This document shows positions 38,180-52,029 of a DNA stretch of 64,000 nucleotides, one piece after another; the first letter of the stretch is position 1, and the number at the start of each line of letters is the position of its first letter. The notes under the pieces were generated by a model, which saw nothing but the letters and a program-made list of their open reading frames with translations, was not told the origin of the DNA and searched no databases. A program made the position numbers and the translations under genes. This stretch comes from Embiotoca jacksoni (taxonomy: Eukaryota; Chordata; Actinopteri; Embiotocidae): positions 10,383,324 to 10,447,323 of the forward strand of contig JAKOON010000020.1 in assembly GCA_022577435.1 (NCBI GenBank), in the 5' to 3' direction.

Positions 38180-38430
38180 TTTGGCTGCAAATAGTTATTT
38201 CCATTATCGTTTAGTCTAACGAGTATTTTCTCGATCAATTGATTAGCTGTTTGGCTAAAATGGGCTAAAGGAAACAGAAAATATCCACATTTAAGAAGCT
38301 GGAATTAAGAGTTTTAGCATTTCATCCAAAATAAAAAGAAGACACAAAATGATTATCAAAATAGTTGGCCATTCATTTTCTGTGAATCAACTGGTTAATT
38401 AATCAAGCCTTCAGCTCTATCAGAAATTCA
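38180..38430 (+). mobile_element. Fish repeat of the ATTAATCGATTA type
   Basis: GCAAATAGTTATTTCCATTA, then TTTTCTCGATCAATTGATTA, ending TCAAAATAGTTGGCCATTCA with TCAACTGGTTAATTAATCAA. The outer parts are roughly inverted copies, as in a widespread non-coding percomorph element. Confidence 0.5.
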
Positions 38431-41400
38431 AATACAAAATAGAGATGGGCAAAATGAGATAACGATAACACTGAAACAAAAATGTTGGCAGACTGACAAA
38501 AATATGAGGCTATGGCACAACTAGAGCATGATACTGTGGACATTACAGGTGAGAGTCTTGTGATATGGGAGCTCGAGCATCCAGGCACTAGTGCAATAAT
38601 AAGCTTTCTTACCAGCTTCACACCAACAAACAAACAGAGACAATTGTGTGTGTGTTGGAAAACATGGCCAGTCGTCTGGCTACCAAGTATTCTGCTCCTA
38701 TTCCACTTTTTAAATATATTCACTCAAACAATGTGTTTGGTACCATTTTGGTACCTATGATTATTAAGTGTCAGTGCAAAAAAATCTATCTGTAAATGTA
38801 TTGTTCATCTTGATTACTGTTTTCTTGCAGAAGTCTTTAAAACCCTGCAGAGCTTATTGATTCATTCATTGTTTCTTGTCTCCCAGTACCGACAGTCAAT
38901 AGATGAGGTTGCTATAGAAACTGGACAATGTCTGAATTAACTCAAAGGGGAAGGCAAACACACACTGTCCCCTGCATCCTTCACAGGTCCATCAATTACA
39001 ACAGGGTGTAAAAATGTTCCTTGCGATGATGCCTCCTCTGTACACTGTATTCTCAGTGAATGTTACAGTAATCAGCATCTCATCTTTCAATTCAAAGTCC
39101 ATGAGTGGCATCCCAGACAGAAAATAAATAGGGAATAGCAAAAGATTAATGGTTTGCAATCTCCAAAAAGTAATAGCTTGAGTGGCAATTTATTTAATGC
39201 ATTTTCTAAACTTAATTTTAACCTGTCAAAGTCCCATTCAAATGTGCCGAGGCTACCTTTTGTTTGGAGAGTTGTTTTAATAAAAGCTAATGTGCATTGG
39301 GAGATGCATTTAAATCAATGAGAAGTACACACTTTTTTATTCAACTTAGACTTGCATTGTATTGACCAATTGGAACTGCCAAAAGGCTTAATTCTACAAG
39401 TGGAGGAGAGCTTCAATAACAGCTCAGAGGTGGGATTTGACATTTATCAGAAAGCATAAATTGTGCTTTCTCATATTGTATTCATTCCTCATATGGTGAC
39501 ATATTAATCAACTAACATGCATTTACTGAAGCCTCCTGCGTACTCCCTCACAAATGTTTTCATGTCTACTACTACTGAGAACTAAATCTTCTGGAAAATA
39601 GAAAAGAATAATATGGAGTAAAAAGATGCAGGAAGGTTTCCTTAAAACTGGATATTACCATAACTATCTCATTCTGAACTAAATCAGCACAGCCTCCCTG
39701 CATACTAATGATCCCACCCAGTGTTTGCCATCATTGACAAAATCAACTCTTAATATATTCAGGCACATTTTTTCTTCTTTGTAGAAGCAGGCAATAATTC
39801 TCTCTTAAATTCATACACATGAAGCCAAAGTGCTTAACCTGAATCATCTCATTAATGCACGGTGTGCTTTAGATGACAAGAACATTTTAAAAGATTGCAT
39901 GTACAGGATGCAGAATGCACCTCAAACAGAGTCGTTGATAATCCTTACATGCTTTTTCTTGAGATGATATGTCATGATCACAATATCAATATCTCTGAGT
40001 ACAGGTAGATTACAAAGCAGATTTATCAAATTATTAGAGATATGTTGAGCAATGCAGCAGCAACAGCAGTTTCCTAACATGAGAAAACTAGATTTACCAT
40101 CTAGGGGTCATATTCCTCCACTCACCACTAAATTTGTTGTTTACCTGCATTTCTTTCTAAACTCATGTCAATGTTACTGCAAAGATGCTATAGATTCTGA
40201 AACGTGAATGCATCGCACACCACCTCGATCCTGAAAGCACATAAGAGCTATACAATTTTCTCGATGGTCACGCAGGGGTAATGTCGCAAATTCAAAATCT
40301 GTCATAAATATGACATATGGTCTGGACTGTCACCTGTGAGGAGACATAAAAATCTCAGCAATGTGTTTAAAAAAAATAGCTAAAATGGTGAATAAGAACA
40401 ATAAAAAGGGACAAATATGGAAACCACCTTAGTCCCATTGGCAGAAGCAAAACAAAGTTTGACTGATTTATCAGCTGTCAGTCAAAAGTGAGGCATGTCA
40501 CAGGTGTTAAGAATGTGACAGAAGAAGATTGGAGAAATGGGCAGGCATGTTGATGACTGATGTATTTTTGCCAAGCTGAATCTCAAATTATCTGTGAACA
40601 CTGTTCCTGAAGGCCCCAGAAATTGCTGCTGGAAGTGGAACTAAAGCAGCTGTGTGCACCAAAGGAATCACACATCAGCAATCAGTGTCACACGGTCCTG
40701 ACATTGCAAAAAAAAAAAATAAAAAAAAAAAAAAGGACAAAAATACTTGTCCATTAAGGACTTGTGGTCTCTACACATTGCCAGTGGCAAAACAGTACAT
40801 GTATATAAAGACTGCAAAAGCTCTGATTTGGTTTGTATTTTCAGTTTGTTGGGATTGTTGAAAGTGAAAACAATAAAACCCAAAGAAAACTATTTCCATT
40901 GCGAACCTTATCAACTTAATTTATTATTTAAGACTAGGTGAAAGAAAGTAAACACATTTACTTCAGCCATGGGGGATTGCACACAATCTTTTCCAATTCA
41001 GCAGTGTGACAAACCTTTTCGTGGTCACTCTTTATCAAAAAGTGAATAACAGGATGTAAACACAATCACTCTGTGGAAGTGAATTCAAGCAGCATACAGC
41101 CTGATGATGTATATACCATGTTGAAGTGGTGCTGTCAAAGGGTGAAATGTGACACTGAGGTACAAATGAATTCCTGCCAGAAGCACCTTTGAGTGAACTG
41201 TCACACACCGTGATGCTTTCAGCAATTAATGAGTGCTAATAGTAAGAATATATTTTATCCATTCACACACACAAGAAAAGGAAAAAGGTCAGCAAGCTTG
41301 AAAATTATGAAAATGATCTTGAATTGCTGAAGAAGAAGAGTGCTTAATAAGAACAAAGACTAAAAGAAGAAAACACAAATTGGAAGCAATTCTTGTTTTT

Positions 41401-44400
41401 TATATTAATCATGCTAACTACAACTTCTTAATTGCGAGCCTGGAAATGATGCCAAACACTGCATTGACTGCAATTTTAGCAATCTGGTAATTATAACTGA
41501 TTTATAAATACAGCTATTGAGAGGGAGTTTGAAAATCTTTGCATGAGCATAGAATAGAGTCAACCATATTGCTATAATAATTGCATGCTGCCAATTTAAA
41601 CAACAGTATACTTTTGACAAGATATGACAGAGTATAAAACAAAGTCTCAAGTCTCAGCATCAGTATTGATGGACATGGCTGCCTCCTTTTTCAACATCCT
41701 GTTTTCTCTCCCACAACTTTTACAGTTTCAGTTTCATTTACTGACTAAAATCCTCTTAGTGCACAATCATCAAAAATCAACACCATTGAACTGTTCAACT
41801 GCCCATTTACTCACACATTAGGCTTTAAGTGTTTTCAGCTAAAGCAGTTTGGGATTACATTCTGAAAGGCAGGTTTTTAAGCCGTAAAAAGCAATCAAGG
41901 CTCAAGAGACGGAGTTTACTCTGAAAAATCAATTGACCTACTTAATCACCACACAGTCTTATGGGAGTAAGGCAACGCACAACCTTGGACTGAAGGTTGG
42001 AAGGTTTAAACATGTACCAAACCATGTACTTTACAATTTGAAAGCAACTGGCAGACAAACATATTCATGCTGTTTTACATCTATGTTTAATTAGTGATAG
42101 AGAATTTCAAGTCAAAGATGGCAGAACTTTCCAAGCTTGGTGTTACCAGACTCAAATTCACTGCATGAATATATGGGCCTGTCTTAATGGATATGGACCT
42201 CGGGTTAATTTCAAAACTACTGGAGCAGCCTTCAACCAATCAGCATTCAATACCATGTGCAGGGAAACTCTACCACCACTCCTGCAACTACATCTAGAAA
42301 AAAAACTTCTCACCTCACCATCATTGCACTTAGACACTAGTTGCTGATTGTTCGGCCTTTCAGAGTGGCTGAGTGAACATTAAGGTTTCCAGACTATAAT
42401 CACAGCAAAGAAAACTGAAGCGATAGTGTGGTGGTGGCAGGCTAATATTTTCCATCAAAAGGGCACATTTCCATTGAGTATATTATTTCCCTCATCTATG
42501 CCTGTTCACTATTTGGTTTTCTTAAAAGGAGCTTGATTGTGGTGGTGGGATGAAAGAAGCAGCAGAAAGGTTAGTAATGAGCAAGTTCAAGCACAGTTCA
42601 ACTGCAATTTAAAGATGTCAATGATTTTTAATTGAACCTCCAGCCTGTTCAAACTCAGTCAGAGGCACAGGTGAAGAAGAGGCTTCGTCACCCATTTTAT
42701 GATGTCCACTACTTTGTGTTTGACATAAATCTTTGAAACAAGAAATAACAAGGCACTGTTATTTCTTTAAAGATTAGACTGCCAATATTTTATATCTCCG
42801 TTGTCAACAAATCCCATGAAAAGAAAAAAAAGAAAAAAAGAAAGTAAAATGAGACAACAGAACGCGAGTCTATCTATTCCGGCTTTATATTTCCCCATCC
42901 TGTGCCTCTTCACCGAAAGCACATTCGTTGCCACTGGAGATGTAAATCTTTAACAATCTTTTGACATGAAATATTTATTGGGGACTATGTTCAGCTCTGG
43001 ATTTAATAAGCTACTGAGCGATGTATGTGAAACAATCAAAATACTAGAATACAGTGCCCATGTTCATCATAATAAACACAAGTCAGCCAAACTAACAGTG
43101 TAACTTCTAATGCATGTCATGACATTTTTGGCAATGGAAATCAATGGCACAAAGAAATAACCTCTATCCGATTTTGGCTTTATACAAAATACCAGTTCAT
43201 GGGATAAATTCATGGTTGGCTTTGGACTTTTAATAGGATTGTCACAGCTCCGAAAACAGATCCAAATACACAACTCAGAGACAGCTAGGTAAAAGTCTGC
43301 ACGGGGATTTGAAAACAAAAAATATGGAAAATCACCAGCCTTATCCTTTAAATGTAATTTTCCCCAAAAGCAGTGGAGCCTGAAATTTAAGTTAAAGGTA
43401 AATGTGCTAAGTGGAAAGTTTCTGGTTCAAATGCTGTAAATTGACCGTTTGAATTTGAAGAATTACACGGCTCATCCGAGGTTGTCAGTAACGCCCTGCT
43501 GTGATATGTTATTGGAGCTGGTCTGAATATTTTGAAAAATAAAGGATTTCTGTAAAAGTAATAACTAAAGTAAAGTAAAGCTAATTAAATCCGTCACAGT
43601 GTCCTACAGGTGTATCTATAGTGTCAAACACCATAATACTGATTCCACAACAACCGACAGCAGGGAGGGGAGAGCAGAGGATAATAAGTCACCACGATCA
43701 CTGGCCCCAGAGAGGCAAACACTCAACAGTCAGCATCTGTCATTGTGTATTCACATGGAAAAACAACATCAAATCTTGCTGCTTAAATTATAAAGAGCTG
43801 CTGTGTAACAGACAGCACAAGCAGATTCTCAAAGAAGTCAGGCAGTGAAAATATTTTCATTTTTAAGTAATTTTTTTACAGACAGCTAAAAGAGAAGAGA
43901 AGCAGCTTGCAAAAATATGTTCTAACAAAGCACACAGTATTCTGAATGTATCAAACTCTTTTCACATTATTATAATCAACACCATTTCTGCTTTATAGAA
44001 AACCTGAATCCCTTCAGAATCTCATCAGGCTCTGCATGATGTTTTAATATCGCAGTGAAGAGGGCACTGGTCACTACAGTCTACATAAAGCCTACAGAAT
44101 ATGATTTCAAATGAAGGAAAAAGGGAATGCCTGCCATTCACTATTTGATATTAAAATCTATTTTGCTTCATCAGCCGGAAGAAGATTAGCGTGAATGAGA
44201 CATGTCAAAACAGAAGCAGCTTCAAGGAGAGAAAAAGATTTAAGCAAACGTTACATTTAATTCTTCGGATGAACATTAGATTGACACCCAATAACAGGTG
44301 AAGCGCGTTCCTGTCCTTCTTACTCACAAATGTTGATTTATGTTAAGAAACCACAAAAGAAACAAACACTGAATGATAAAGTAAACAGCATTTTCCAAAT

Positions 44401-44727
44401 ATTACATCAGCATCCAGGTAACACAGTAGTTTGCGCAACATTAAGAGCAGCAATGAAGATGTTGAGAAGCCTTTAACAGGGAGGTTAGTCGAACATTTTT
44501 GTCTCACTGCTGTATTTCATCCTATTTGGAAAAACCTGCACCTCAAAAACCCACAAAAGGAACTCTTTTTCAAAGTGGTTAACCTTCAAAAATACTCAAA
44601 GTTGAAAATGAAAAAGACTCAAATGAAAGAAAAGACACTGAAGAGAGATTTAATGAATTTTCTTTTTTTTAAAGTTTCAGTTTGAGACATGGGAGAATAG
44701 AACAAAAGCCTCTGCTGTTATTATAAG
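38430..44727. other. Long gene-free, repeat-poor stretch
   Basis: Over about 6.3 kb I recognise no transposon and no exon, only A tracts (40,710-40,735). The low repeat content compared with the rest of the window could mean conserved non-coding DNA, which cannot be judged from one genome. Confidence 0.45.
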
Positions 44728-44811
44728 TATATATATATATACATATATATATATATAAGTAAATAAAATATATATAATATATATAAAATATAAATATATA
44801 TATATATATAT
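44728..44811. repeat. AT microsatellite
   Basis: The stretch consists of near-continuous TA dinucleotides with a few A interruptions. Confidence 0.95.
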
Positions 44812-47800
44812 CAGTAAAGCAGTTCTTCTTTAAAGTAGCAAAAGTGGAAACCATTACATTTCATATTAACTGAGAATAAGGAGTATATTTCGTGACTGAT
44901 TTGTGAAATTACTTAGGATGTGGTTTAGAAAAAAAAAAACACCACTGGTTATTTTTTACAAATTGCTGCAAAGGTAAAAGTTAATATAATATTTGAGACA
45001 AAATTTCTTATTCATATCAATCACAGCATTTTTATCCTATTATACTTCTCATAATTCAGCTGTGCAAACAGAAATAGAGCAGCAAAACCTACTTATATGT
45101 ATATTATACGTATATGTAATATGAGTCATTTCACTAATTGAATCACCTAAACTTTGTCACTTCACCTGCTCACTTCTGTCTCATCAGTCTTTACATGCAA
45201 TATCAAAGGCATCTAGGTTTCCAGGGGGGGGGGGATCCAGTTTTCTGATATAAATGTAACAGCCCCATGTGTAATTACAAAAACATCAGAATATCTGAAA
45301 ATGGCCTCCCGTCTAATTAAAGATAGACGTCTCACTTTTCTAAACAAATTAGGGAAGAAAAGTTGGCCACTCCTCACTGATGGACTCTTTGTTATGATAA
45401 TAATTGGCAAAGGTTGCAAGTACTGTAGTTAAAAGGAAAGTTTGTTGAGTAAACATAATATCTACAGTCAGTCTTTGAAGAACAAAAGTATGCAGCCGCT
45501 TTGACAGTGTGATGTAGGCGCTTTTTAATGAGGCAAACATGCCACAAAACAACTCTTAATAGCTGAAGATTCTCTAACTCCCAACACTGCTAACACACTG
45601 TTAAAAGGTCTTGAAGCCGCAGACGCTATCAAACCTAAAAGCTGCATATTGGGTTGGAATTCAACTTAAATTAAAAATGTTGCGGAACAGTTACAACAAC
45701 TTTCTTTCCATCGCAGTCTGATAGGGACATGTGGGAACCATGAATCAGCCCTTAAGAAATGGAAATGGTGCTTTGTGATGACTCACAGTGTGAAGGGCTG
45801 TGTTAGCTGTTCAACCTGCAGTGCTGCAAAGGTCCTGTGAAGTGCGACGCCTCTTCGCTAAATCTATAATCTCATTAATAAATACATACAAAATCTGAAT
45901 GATAAATTGATTGTTATCATATAAAACAAGTGTATAATAGTATTCATTCAGTATCAGTGGCACAAAATGTCCAATTAATGTAAATTCTTGAGAGAAAGTA
46001 ACTTGAATCCAATTGAGAGTCAGAGTGAATTGTCTCTGGCTGCACTCAGACATTTGTCATTTTAGTCTTTACAAACAGTTTGAAATGTAATTTTCCTATC
46101 GTGTCTAATCCTTATGATCACCGTTTATCTTCTGCTTGCTCTTAAGCTTGCACTGTGACATCAGACAACATGTTATAGTCTCACTGTCTAATTGAAGCCA
46201 CTTCCGCTTGTGGATGCTACACAGCAGTCAATAAGTAGAATTCCATACATCCGTTTTTATGCACATTTTCAATTTAATCAATTCAGAAAAATGTCCAAAT
46301 GAAAAGTTTTGCTTACACTTGACTGAGAGGGAAAAAGGTGTATTGATAAAAAAAAAAATGTAAAAAAAAAGATTCATTGTGACAGAAAAAGAATATGGAA
46401 AATAAATGATGACAGATTGCGCATGAAGTATTTGAATTAAACTTCCTCCGAAGTTTCCACTCCACTAAAGAGACCAAAGATTGCCACAGACGATAACTTC
46501 ACAATATGTGTGGAGCAATAAGGGGACGGTAACATTCCTCCAATGAATACAGCCAATAACAAATGCCACATTTCAATAATACTTCTACATGGTTTTCCTT
46601 CATTTAAGAATTGTTTAGTGAGCTTTAATTAAATCAGCTCATCACACTTTGTTCTTCTGCGATGGCATCCAAACGAAGAATTTTCCTTTCACTTTATCTG
46701 AATGTGCCAAACCGCAAATATTCAGAGACGGTAACAGTGGATCGTTAGTGTTTGGTTGATGTGGATTATTTGTTTGTATATTTATTTTAGTTATTAATTA
46801 TTTATTTTTATGTTATTATTTATCTATATTTTGTGTGTTTATTTCCTTTGCTGTGAGCCCTGCAACCTTTCGAGCTGCCATCAGCTCGCCAGAATGCGTT
46901 ACGGTCTGTGTTAGCCAAGGGCATGACCGTCAGGCAACAGGGAATTGTGTTAGCGGAGGCAGAAGTTGTGCTTACTTCAGCTAATCAGCGACTAACACAG
47001 TTTCCTAACCAGTCTGACTGGGAGCCAGGAGATAATAGATTGCACACCCAAAAGAGACACTGAATGGAGAACAATTTGTTGATAGGGGAGCTGGTTGAGC
47101 AGTCAGGGAGAGGAACAAAAGGAAGCCTCTAAAATAGTTATACTTGTCCTATAACTGTAACTTATAGTTAGACCTTTAACTATGCATACAAAATACCTTA
47201 AACTAGAATTCATGGTTCTGCATTATCATCTATAATGCTTTGGGCATATTAGCAGACCGTGATGTACTTAAACATTCAATCTCAATCACTACAGGTGGCA
47301 TCTCACGTGGAGAAATGGAAAAACAAATTCAGTATAGCTAGAAATGTAGTAGACAGTGTTACATTTGACTTTTGTAAAAAGGGTCAGTTGTAGCATGTTT
47401 AATATTGTTAAATTATTTGTTATACTTTAGTTTAAATAAACTAGCGGTACCATGTTAGAATGGCTTGTATTCCTAACGCCAGTGTTCAAATATACTTTAC
47501 CATAAACCTGTACAATACCTCTTCCGTTTACTCCAGCGCTGTTTATTTTCTGCAAAAACGCAGCTGCACCATATTAGTTCAAGATCTTTTCAGTAATTGT
47601 TTGATTTATTTATAAAAGGTCTATAAATGCTGTTGTTCATAACAGTGTATAAGAGGCCTCACTCTTTAAATTTCCTCGAACCAAGAAAAGAAATGCCAGT
47701 AGATCCTTTTAAGTTTAAGACTCCAGAGTAGAAGACTTCCTCTTCACTGGAAGATCTGTGCTGATCTCAAGATGCAGCAGTTGCATACATTGTAACTTCA

Positions 47801-47900
47801 GAGCACCGTAGAGCTGAAATGCCGACAGTGAGCAGTCTCATCAATGTTCACCTCACATCTCTTCATCTGAGAGAATTGTCTGTCATCCGTCCCCTTGTCC
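44812..47900. other. Intergenic, downstream of dynlt2b
   Basis: Possible minus-strand polyadenylation hexamers (AATAAA read in reverse) lie at 47,615 and 47,542. No gene or clear repeat is seen in the rest. Confidence 0.45.
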
Positions 47901-49597
47901 TCAGTAGTAATAGCTTCCGAAAACTGCCACCACACAGAACAAGCTGTCCTATGAAGGAAACATAAAAATGGATTGAAAAATGGTCTTTGAGAAGTCTGGC
48001 ACATCCTCATAACATCTGACAGAACACAACACAACACTTACATTCATGTAAACTTCTTCTGCGTAGTTGTCGGTGTCAGCGTCCCACGAACACCTGGAAG
48101 AAATCCTGGAAAAACAAAAACAGACAGTCAATAGAGTCAAAGATTAAGAAGTCATTTTCAAAAATGTCTGAACTAAAAGGAAACGTAATCAGAAGGAAGA
48201 TCCCTTTAATTAAACCATGTATTTTGTTGACAACAAACACTGGTGTTTTTTTTTTTTATTATTTCTTGTTCAATTCCACTCACTGTATTTACATGACGTG
48301 GGCAGAATATTCAAAACATCTTTTAATATAAAACATCTCATAAAAGGGTCGTGGTAAACAAAATCTGGACAAATTGAAATTCAGAGATAAATTGTAATAC
48401 TGCTGTTAGACAGTGCTCCTTTGACACTTGGAGCATCCATGAAGTGCACTATGTAAACACATCCTGTAATTTCCTTCAATTTTGCATATTTCACTGAAGG
48501 CCAAGCGGCAGTTTTCGCAGCTCTTTTTGTGTTTACCAGTGCAAAAATGAAAACTTACTTTACTCCTTGTCCACGTTGTTCCCCAATAACCACCTGCACG
48601 ATAAGCTTATATTTGTCAAGTCCTGCATCTGTCCCCAAAGACAAAGAAGTTTTATTTGTGTGCATGAGTAACTGCGCTTCAATTAGACAAAAGCAAAACA
48701 GGAGTGGGCAATAATATATTTATACGCAACCGTCATATATTCTATAGTGAGCCAATAATGTGACTTTTATGACTGAATTTAAAGGGATATTTTACTGACG
48801 ACTATAGTTGCAGAGACACAAATGAACATGTGCTGTCACAGCTATTTTCTGCTGGCAGCAATTTTAATCAGTCCGCATCCTATCAAAAATTGAGCCTCCG
48901 ATTCTTTAATAAGCCACACCGATCGAAAGCACAAGTGGCAGAACATCTTTACATTTACAGGCCGAGTGTGCAGTCCTCAGGTCATCTGCACAACACTTGT
49001 TCACCTTCCTAACGGTGATTGTAATAGATGTCCAGCGCCTCAATTTAAATAATAATGATGATAATAATAATAATAATAATAACAATAATAATAATAATAG
49101 ACAAATCTGTCGTTCTCAGTTGTAGAAAAATAAGAGGGAGAATGCATCACTCACTCTTCACTTTGTCCTTAACGCAGTCTGCCAGTGAACAGGTGAGTTG
49201 TGAGACATTGTCTGGGTCAAACTGGACCCCTGACAGTCGCTCCCTCACAATCTCACGAACACACTCCTTCACAATGGCCGGCTTAAACCTGGGACATTTA
49301 GAAATAAGGAACAAGAGAATCAGTGGCCAGACATCACCAGCCTCTCAGATGGGTGGACACATCAATCATAGAAATCTCTCAAAGAATATTATATATATAT
49401 ATAATATATATAAACCTTAACTTTAAGGTTTAGTTACACTGGAGAACACAAACTTAGCGGCTCGCTGAAAAGCTACCGTTAGCAACGAACTTGCTGGCTA
49501 AAGTCCAAGCTAAACCTGCTACGAATAACATTTAACCACTTTGAACTCACTTGTGCTGATGATTAGGTCTTATGAGATATGTGTCGGTCTGCTCCAT
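47901..49597 (-). CDS. dynlt2b: Dynein light chain Tctex-type 2B (TCTEX1D2), complete
   Basis: This is a light chain of cytoplasmic dynein-2, the motor for retrograde intraflagellar transport in cilia. Coding exons on the minus strand, in order: 49,597-49,551; 49,288-49,155; 48,628-48,559; 48,105-48,042; 47,948-47,901. All junctions are GT-AG and in phase, giving 363 nt and 120 aa. The sequence starts MEQTDTYLIRPNHQH (compare NTYILRPVFQQRF in the human protein). It continues through the core segment YKLIVQVVIGEQRGQG, then SWDADTDNYAEEVYMN, and ends DSLFCVVAVFGSYYY, the usual Tctex1 C-terminal strand. The human protein is about 142 aa; the difference is a shorter N-terminal leader before the conserved domain. 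The start is the only in-frame ATG near the conserved region. The upstream X-box supports ciliary regulation. Confidence 0.95.
48106..49154 (-). other. dynlt2b introns 2 and 3
   Basis: Intron 3 (48,106-48,558) and intron 2 (48,629-49,154) flank the 70-base third exon. Intron 2 holds an AAT microsatellite at 49,049-49,099. No other gene or recognised transposon is visible in them. Confidence 0.7.
49049..49099. repeat. AAT microsatellite
   Basis: About seventeen AAT units with single GAT and CAA variants lie in dynlt2b intron 2. Confidence 0.95.
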
Positions 49598-49685
49598 GGC
49601 GTCGGAGTAATCTAGCTACAAAAATCAAGAGCACCTAAAGAAGGCAGACTGTTGTCAGCAAGTAAATCTTTGACGCGATATTTCC

Positions 49686-49699
49686 GTTACCATAGCGAC
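49686..49699 (-). promoter_or_regulatory. X-box (RFX site) of dynlt2b
   Basis: Read on the minus strand the site is GTCGCTATGGTAAC. It matches the ciliary X-box consensus GTHNYYATRRNAAC at every position. It lies 89 bases upstream of the dynlt2b ATG, the distance usual for RFX-driven cilia genes. RFX binding is inferred. Confidence 0.75.
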
Positions 49700-49771
49700 G
49701 TCTTTTTTACCGGTTTCCTGTTTCAAAATAAGAGCACGGCTCAAGGACGCCGTAGTTCCAACTAAAATATC

Positions 49772-49914
49772 CAGTGGTGGAAGTTAGTATTTAGATCATC
49801 CTTTTATATACAGATAGTGATGTAAAAGTACCAATACAGCGATGGAAAAAAGTATTCCATTACAAGAAGAGCCGGTTTGAACTGTTATATAGAGGATCAG
49901 CAGATAAGTCTGAT

Positions 49915-49946
<32 letters not shown>

Positions 49947-50412
49947 CTGAAGGAAGAAAAAAAAAAAAGTCCTAAAACAAAACTGATTATTTTTTTTTTT
50001 TAATGTTTGACTTTTGGTGGAATATTGGATCATTTAGACATTTATTGAAGAGGTAGATTGGGTAAAGTCAGTATTTGTTGGAGTTGTTAACAACACACCT
50101 GTGAAATATAACCCCGACTCAACACTGATTATAAGAAGTCAGAATCCTGAAACATTGGAAAGCACTGAGTAAATCGTCAACAATATGTTGTGTTTTAAAA
50201 GCTTGTTATATCGTCAATGGTGTCAAATCATCATCTGAAAAGTCACTAAAGTTGTTAAATTAAGTAGAGTGTCCAAAGTACAATGTGTGCCTCTGAAATG
50301 TAGCACAGTGGAAGTATAAAGTAGTATTGAATAGAAATACTCAAGTAAGGTGAGCACTTTAAAATTGTTCTACAATAGCTGAGTAAATGTACTTAAATAC
50401 TTTCCACCACTG
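49772..50412. mobile_element. Non-autonomous hAT-like element with target-site duplication
   Basis: This is a 641-base element with termini CAGTGGTGGAAGTTAGTATT and AAATACTTTCCACCACTG. It is flanked by 8-base direct repeats, AAAATATC on the left and CAAATATC on the right (7 of 8 match), as expected for hAT transposition. It contains a 29-base T tract (49,918-49,946). It codes for nothing and sits 175 bases upstream of the dynlt2b start codon, beyond the X-box. Confidence 0.75.
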
Positions 50413-50420
50413 CAAATATC

Positions 50421-52029
50421 ATTTCTTTAGCCCACAGAGATGTCTAAACCACTTCCACCACAGAAATATGTTCAGTCTCCTCCTACACCATATGAATTTC
50501 TCTTCTTAACACTACATGATGAATCAAAAGGCATTTGTCTCATGTTTATTCATGCCCTTAGACCTTTCATATCTTCTAAAATGTCCCTTTTACTGCTACC
50601 ACCTTTTTCACTTCACTAAATGGTAACTGCAGGCTTCGTATTCAGAAAAGTGGCAGTGCATCCATTTTAGTTAGGTCATTGTCATTCCTCTGCTTTCAAG
50701 GCTTCTTTAACTGCAGCCAAATCAGAGCATGTCTCATTTGACTTCACTTACCTGATAAAAGGAGCATAAAACTGTAATAATAGGACAGAATTAAGGTTGC
50801 TCTTTAGGTTTAAAGATCCACCACCGCTGATAGCAGTAGATACAGTGTACTGGCACATTTCTACAAAAGGTAGACTTTGGTTTAAATTACAACTCCAAGA
50901 AAACAAAGCAAGGTATCACAGAGATAATTCTGCATTGTAACTATAAAGCATTTTTAATATTCAATACAATATTTGATCACACATTGAACACAGGCTTTCA
51001 CTTCGCTGCAAAATCCAAATTCTGCAGTGGCAAAGTGTTGCGTTGAATCAGCCAAAACTCACATTTAACAGTGCTGTGTACAATCTAACTTCATGAAAAT
51101 TTATTAAAATAGCTTGTTCGGAATTTGAGATCAATTGGGCCTGTCAATAAGCCAGAGGGGTAAACACTGTGTGCTCATTTTAATTGCACATCATCTACAA
51201 GACCGCAGGGCACTGGCAGGGAAAGGCATTTAAAGGTCTGCAAATACAGAGACTGACAGTGGAAATAGGAAGGATTCATTCTACTCACTATCCTCAGGCC
51301 ATTGATGAGGTACAAATTACAAATTGCAGTAATTGAGTTACTCTCTCACCCAATTTTAAACCTGCAAATGAGGTTAAATGAGCCATTAGAAGATATTGGT
51401 TGATTACAACAAAATGAACAAGTGTCCGTATGCACAGTTCTCCTGGAAGAGATTCAAGGTTTATGGGTTTACTGTTTAATGTTAAGGATCATTTACCCTT
51501 TTAAATAACTAACTTTAATGTCAGTCATATTAATAAACTATGTTGGCATCATTTAAGAATTATTTATTGCACTAATCAACTCAATAAAGATGTTTTCATC
51601 TCCAGTTTCCAAAAAAAAATTTTTAGATAAGAGCGAGGACCTAAATACACAACAGGAGGCAGATGTTTAGGCAAACTGCTATCTTTACTCACGCAGGTCT
51701 GCAGGTTTCAGGTAAACAATAACTCAGGTTGCAGGCAAAAAGTTAAAGCTCCGAATTCAGGCAAAAGTACTACATGAGGAGCAGTAGTAATGGTCCCTTG
51801 GTAGAACAATCTGGAGAGACAGACCTAAATACATAGAGTGCTGATTGGCTAATGAGACATGGGTGAGCACACACAAAAAAAAAAAAAAAAAGGCAGGAAG
51901 AAAAACAAACAGACCCAAGAAATGAGTGATTTTCAAACTGTTCTGGGGTTAAATTCTGGCAGGGTGATTCAAGGGCAGTCAGATACTTGTCTTAAAGCAT
52001 CCGCCCTGGCTGTATGCTTTGATGGTGTC
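50421..52029. other. Intergenic between dynlt2b and the rtp array
   Basis: Between the hAT-like element and the Tc1 relic no exon is recognised. The stretch near 51,620-51,850 may be another old repeat, but the family is not clear. Confidence 0.45.
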
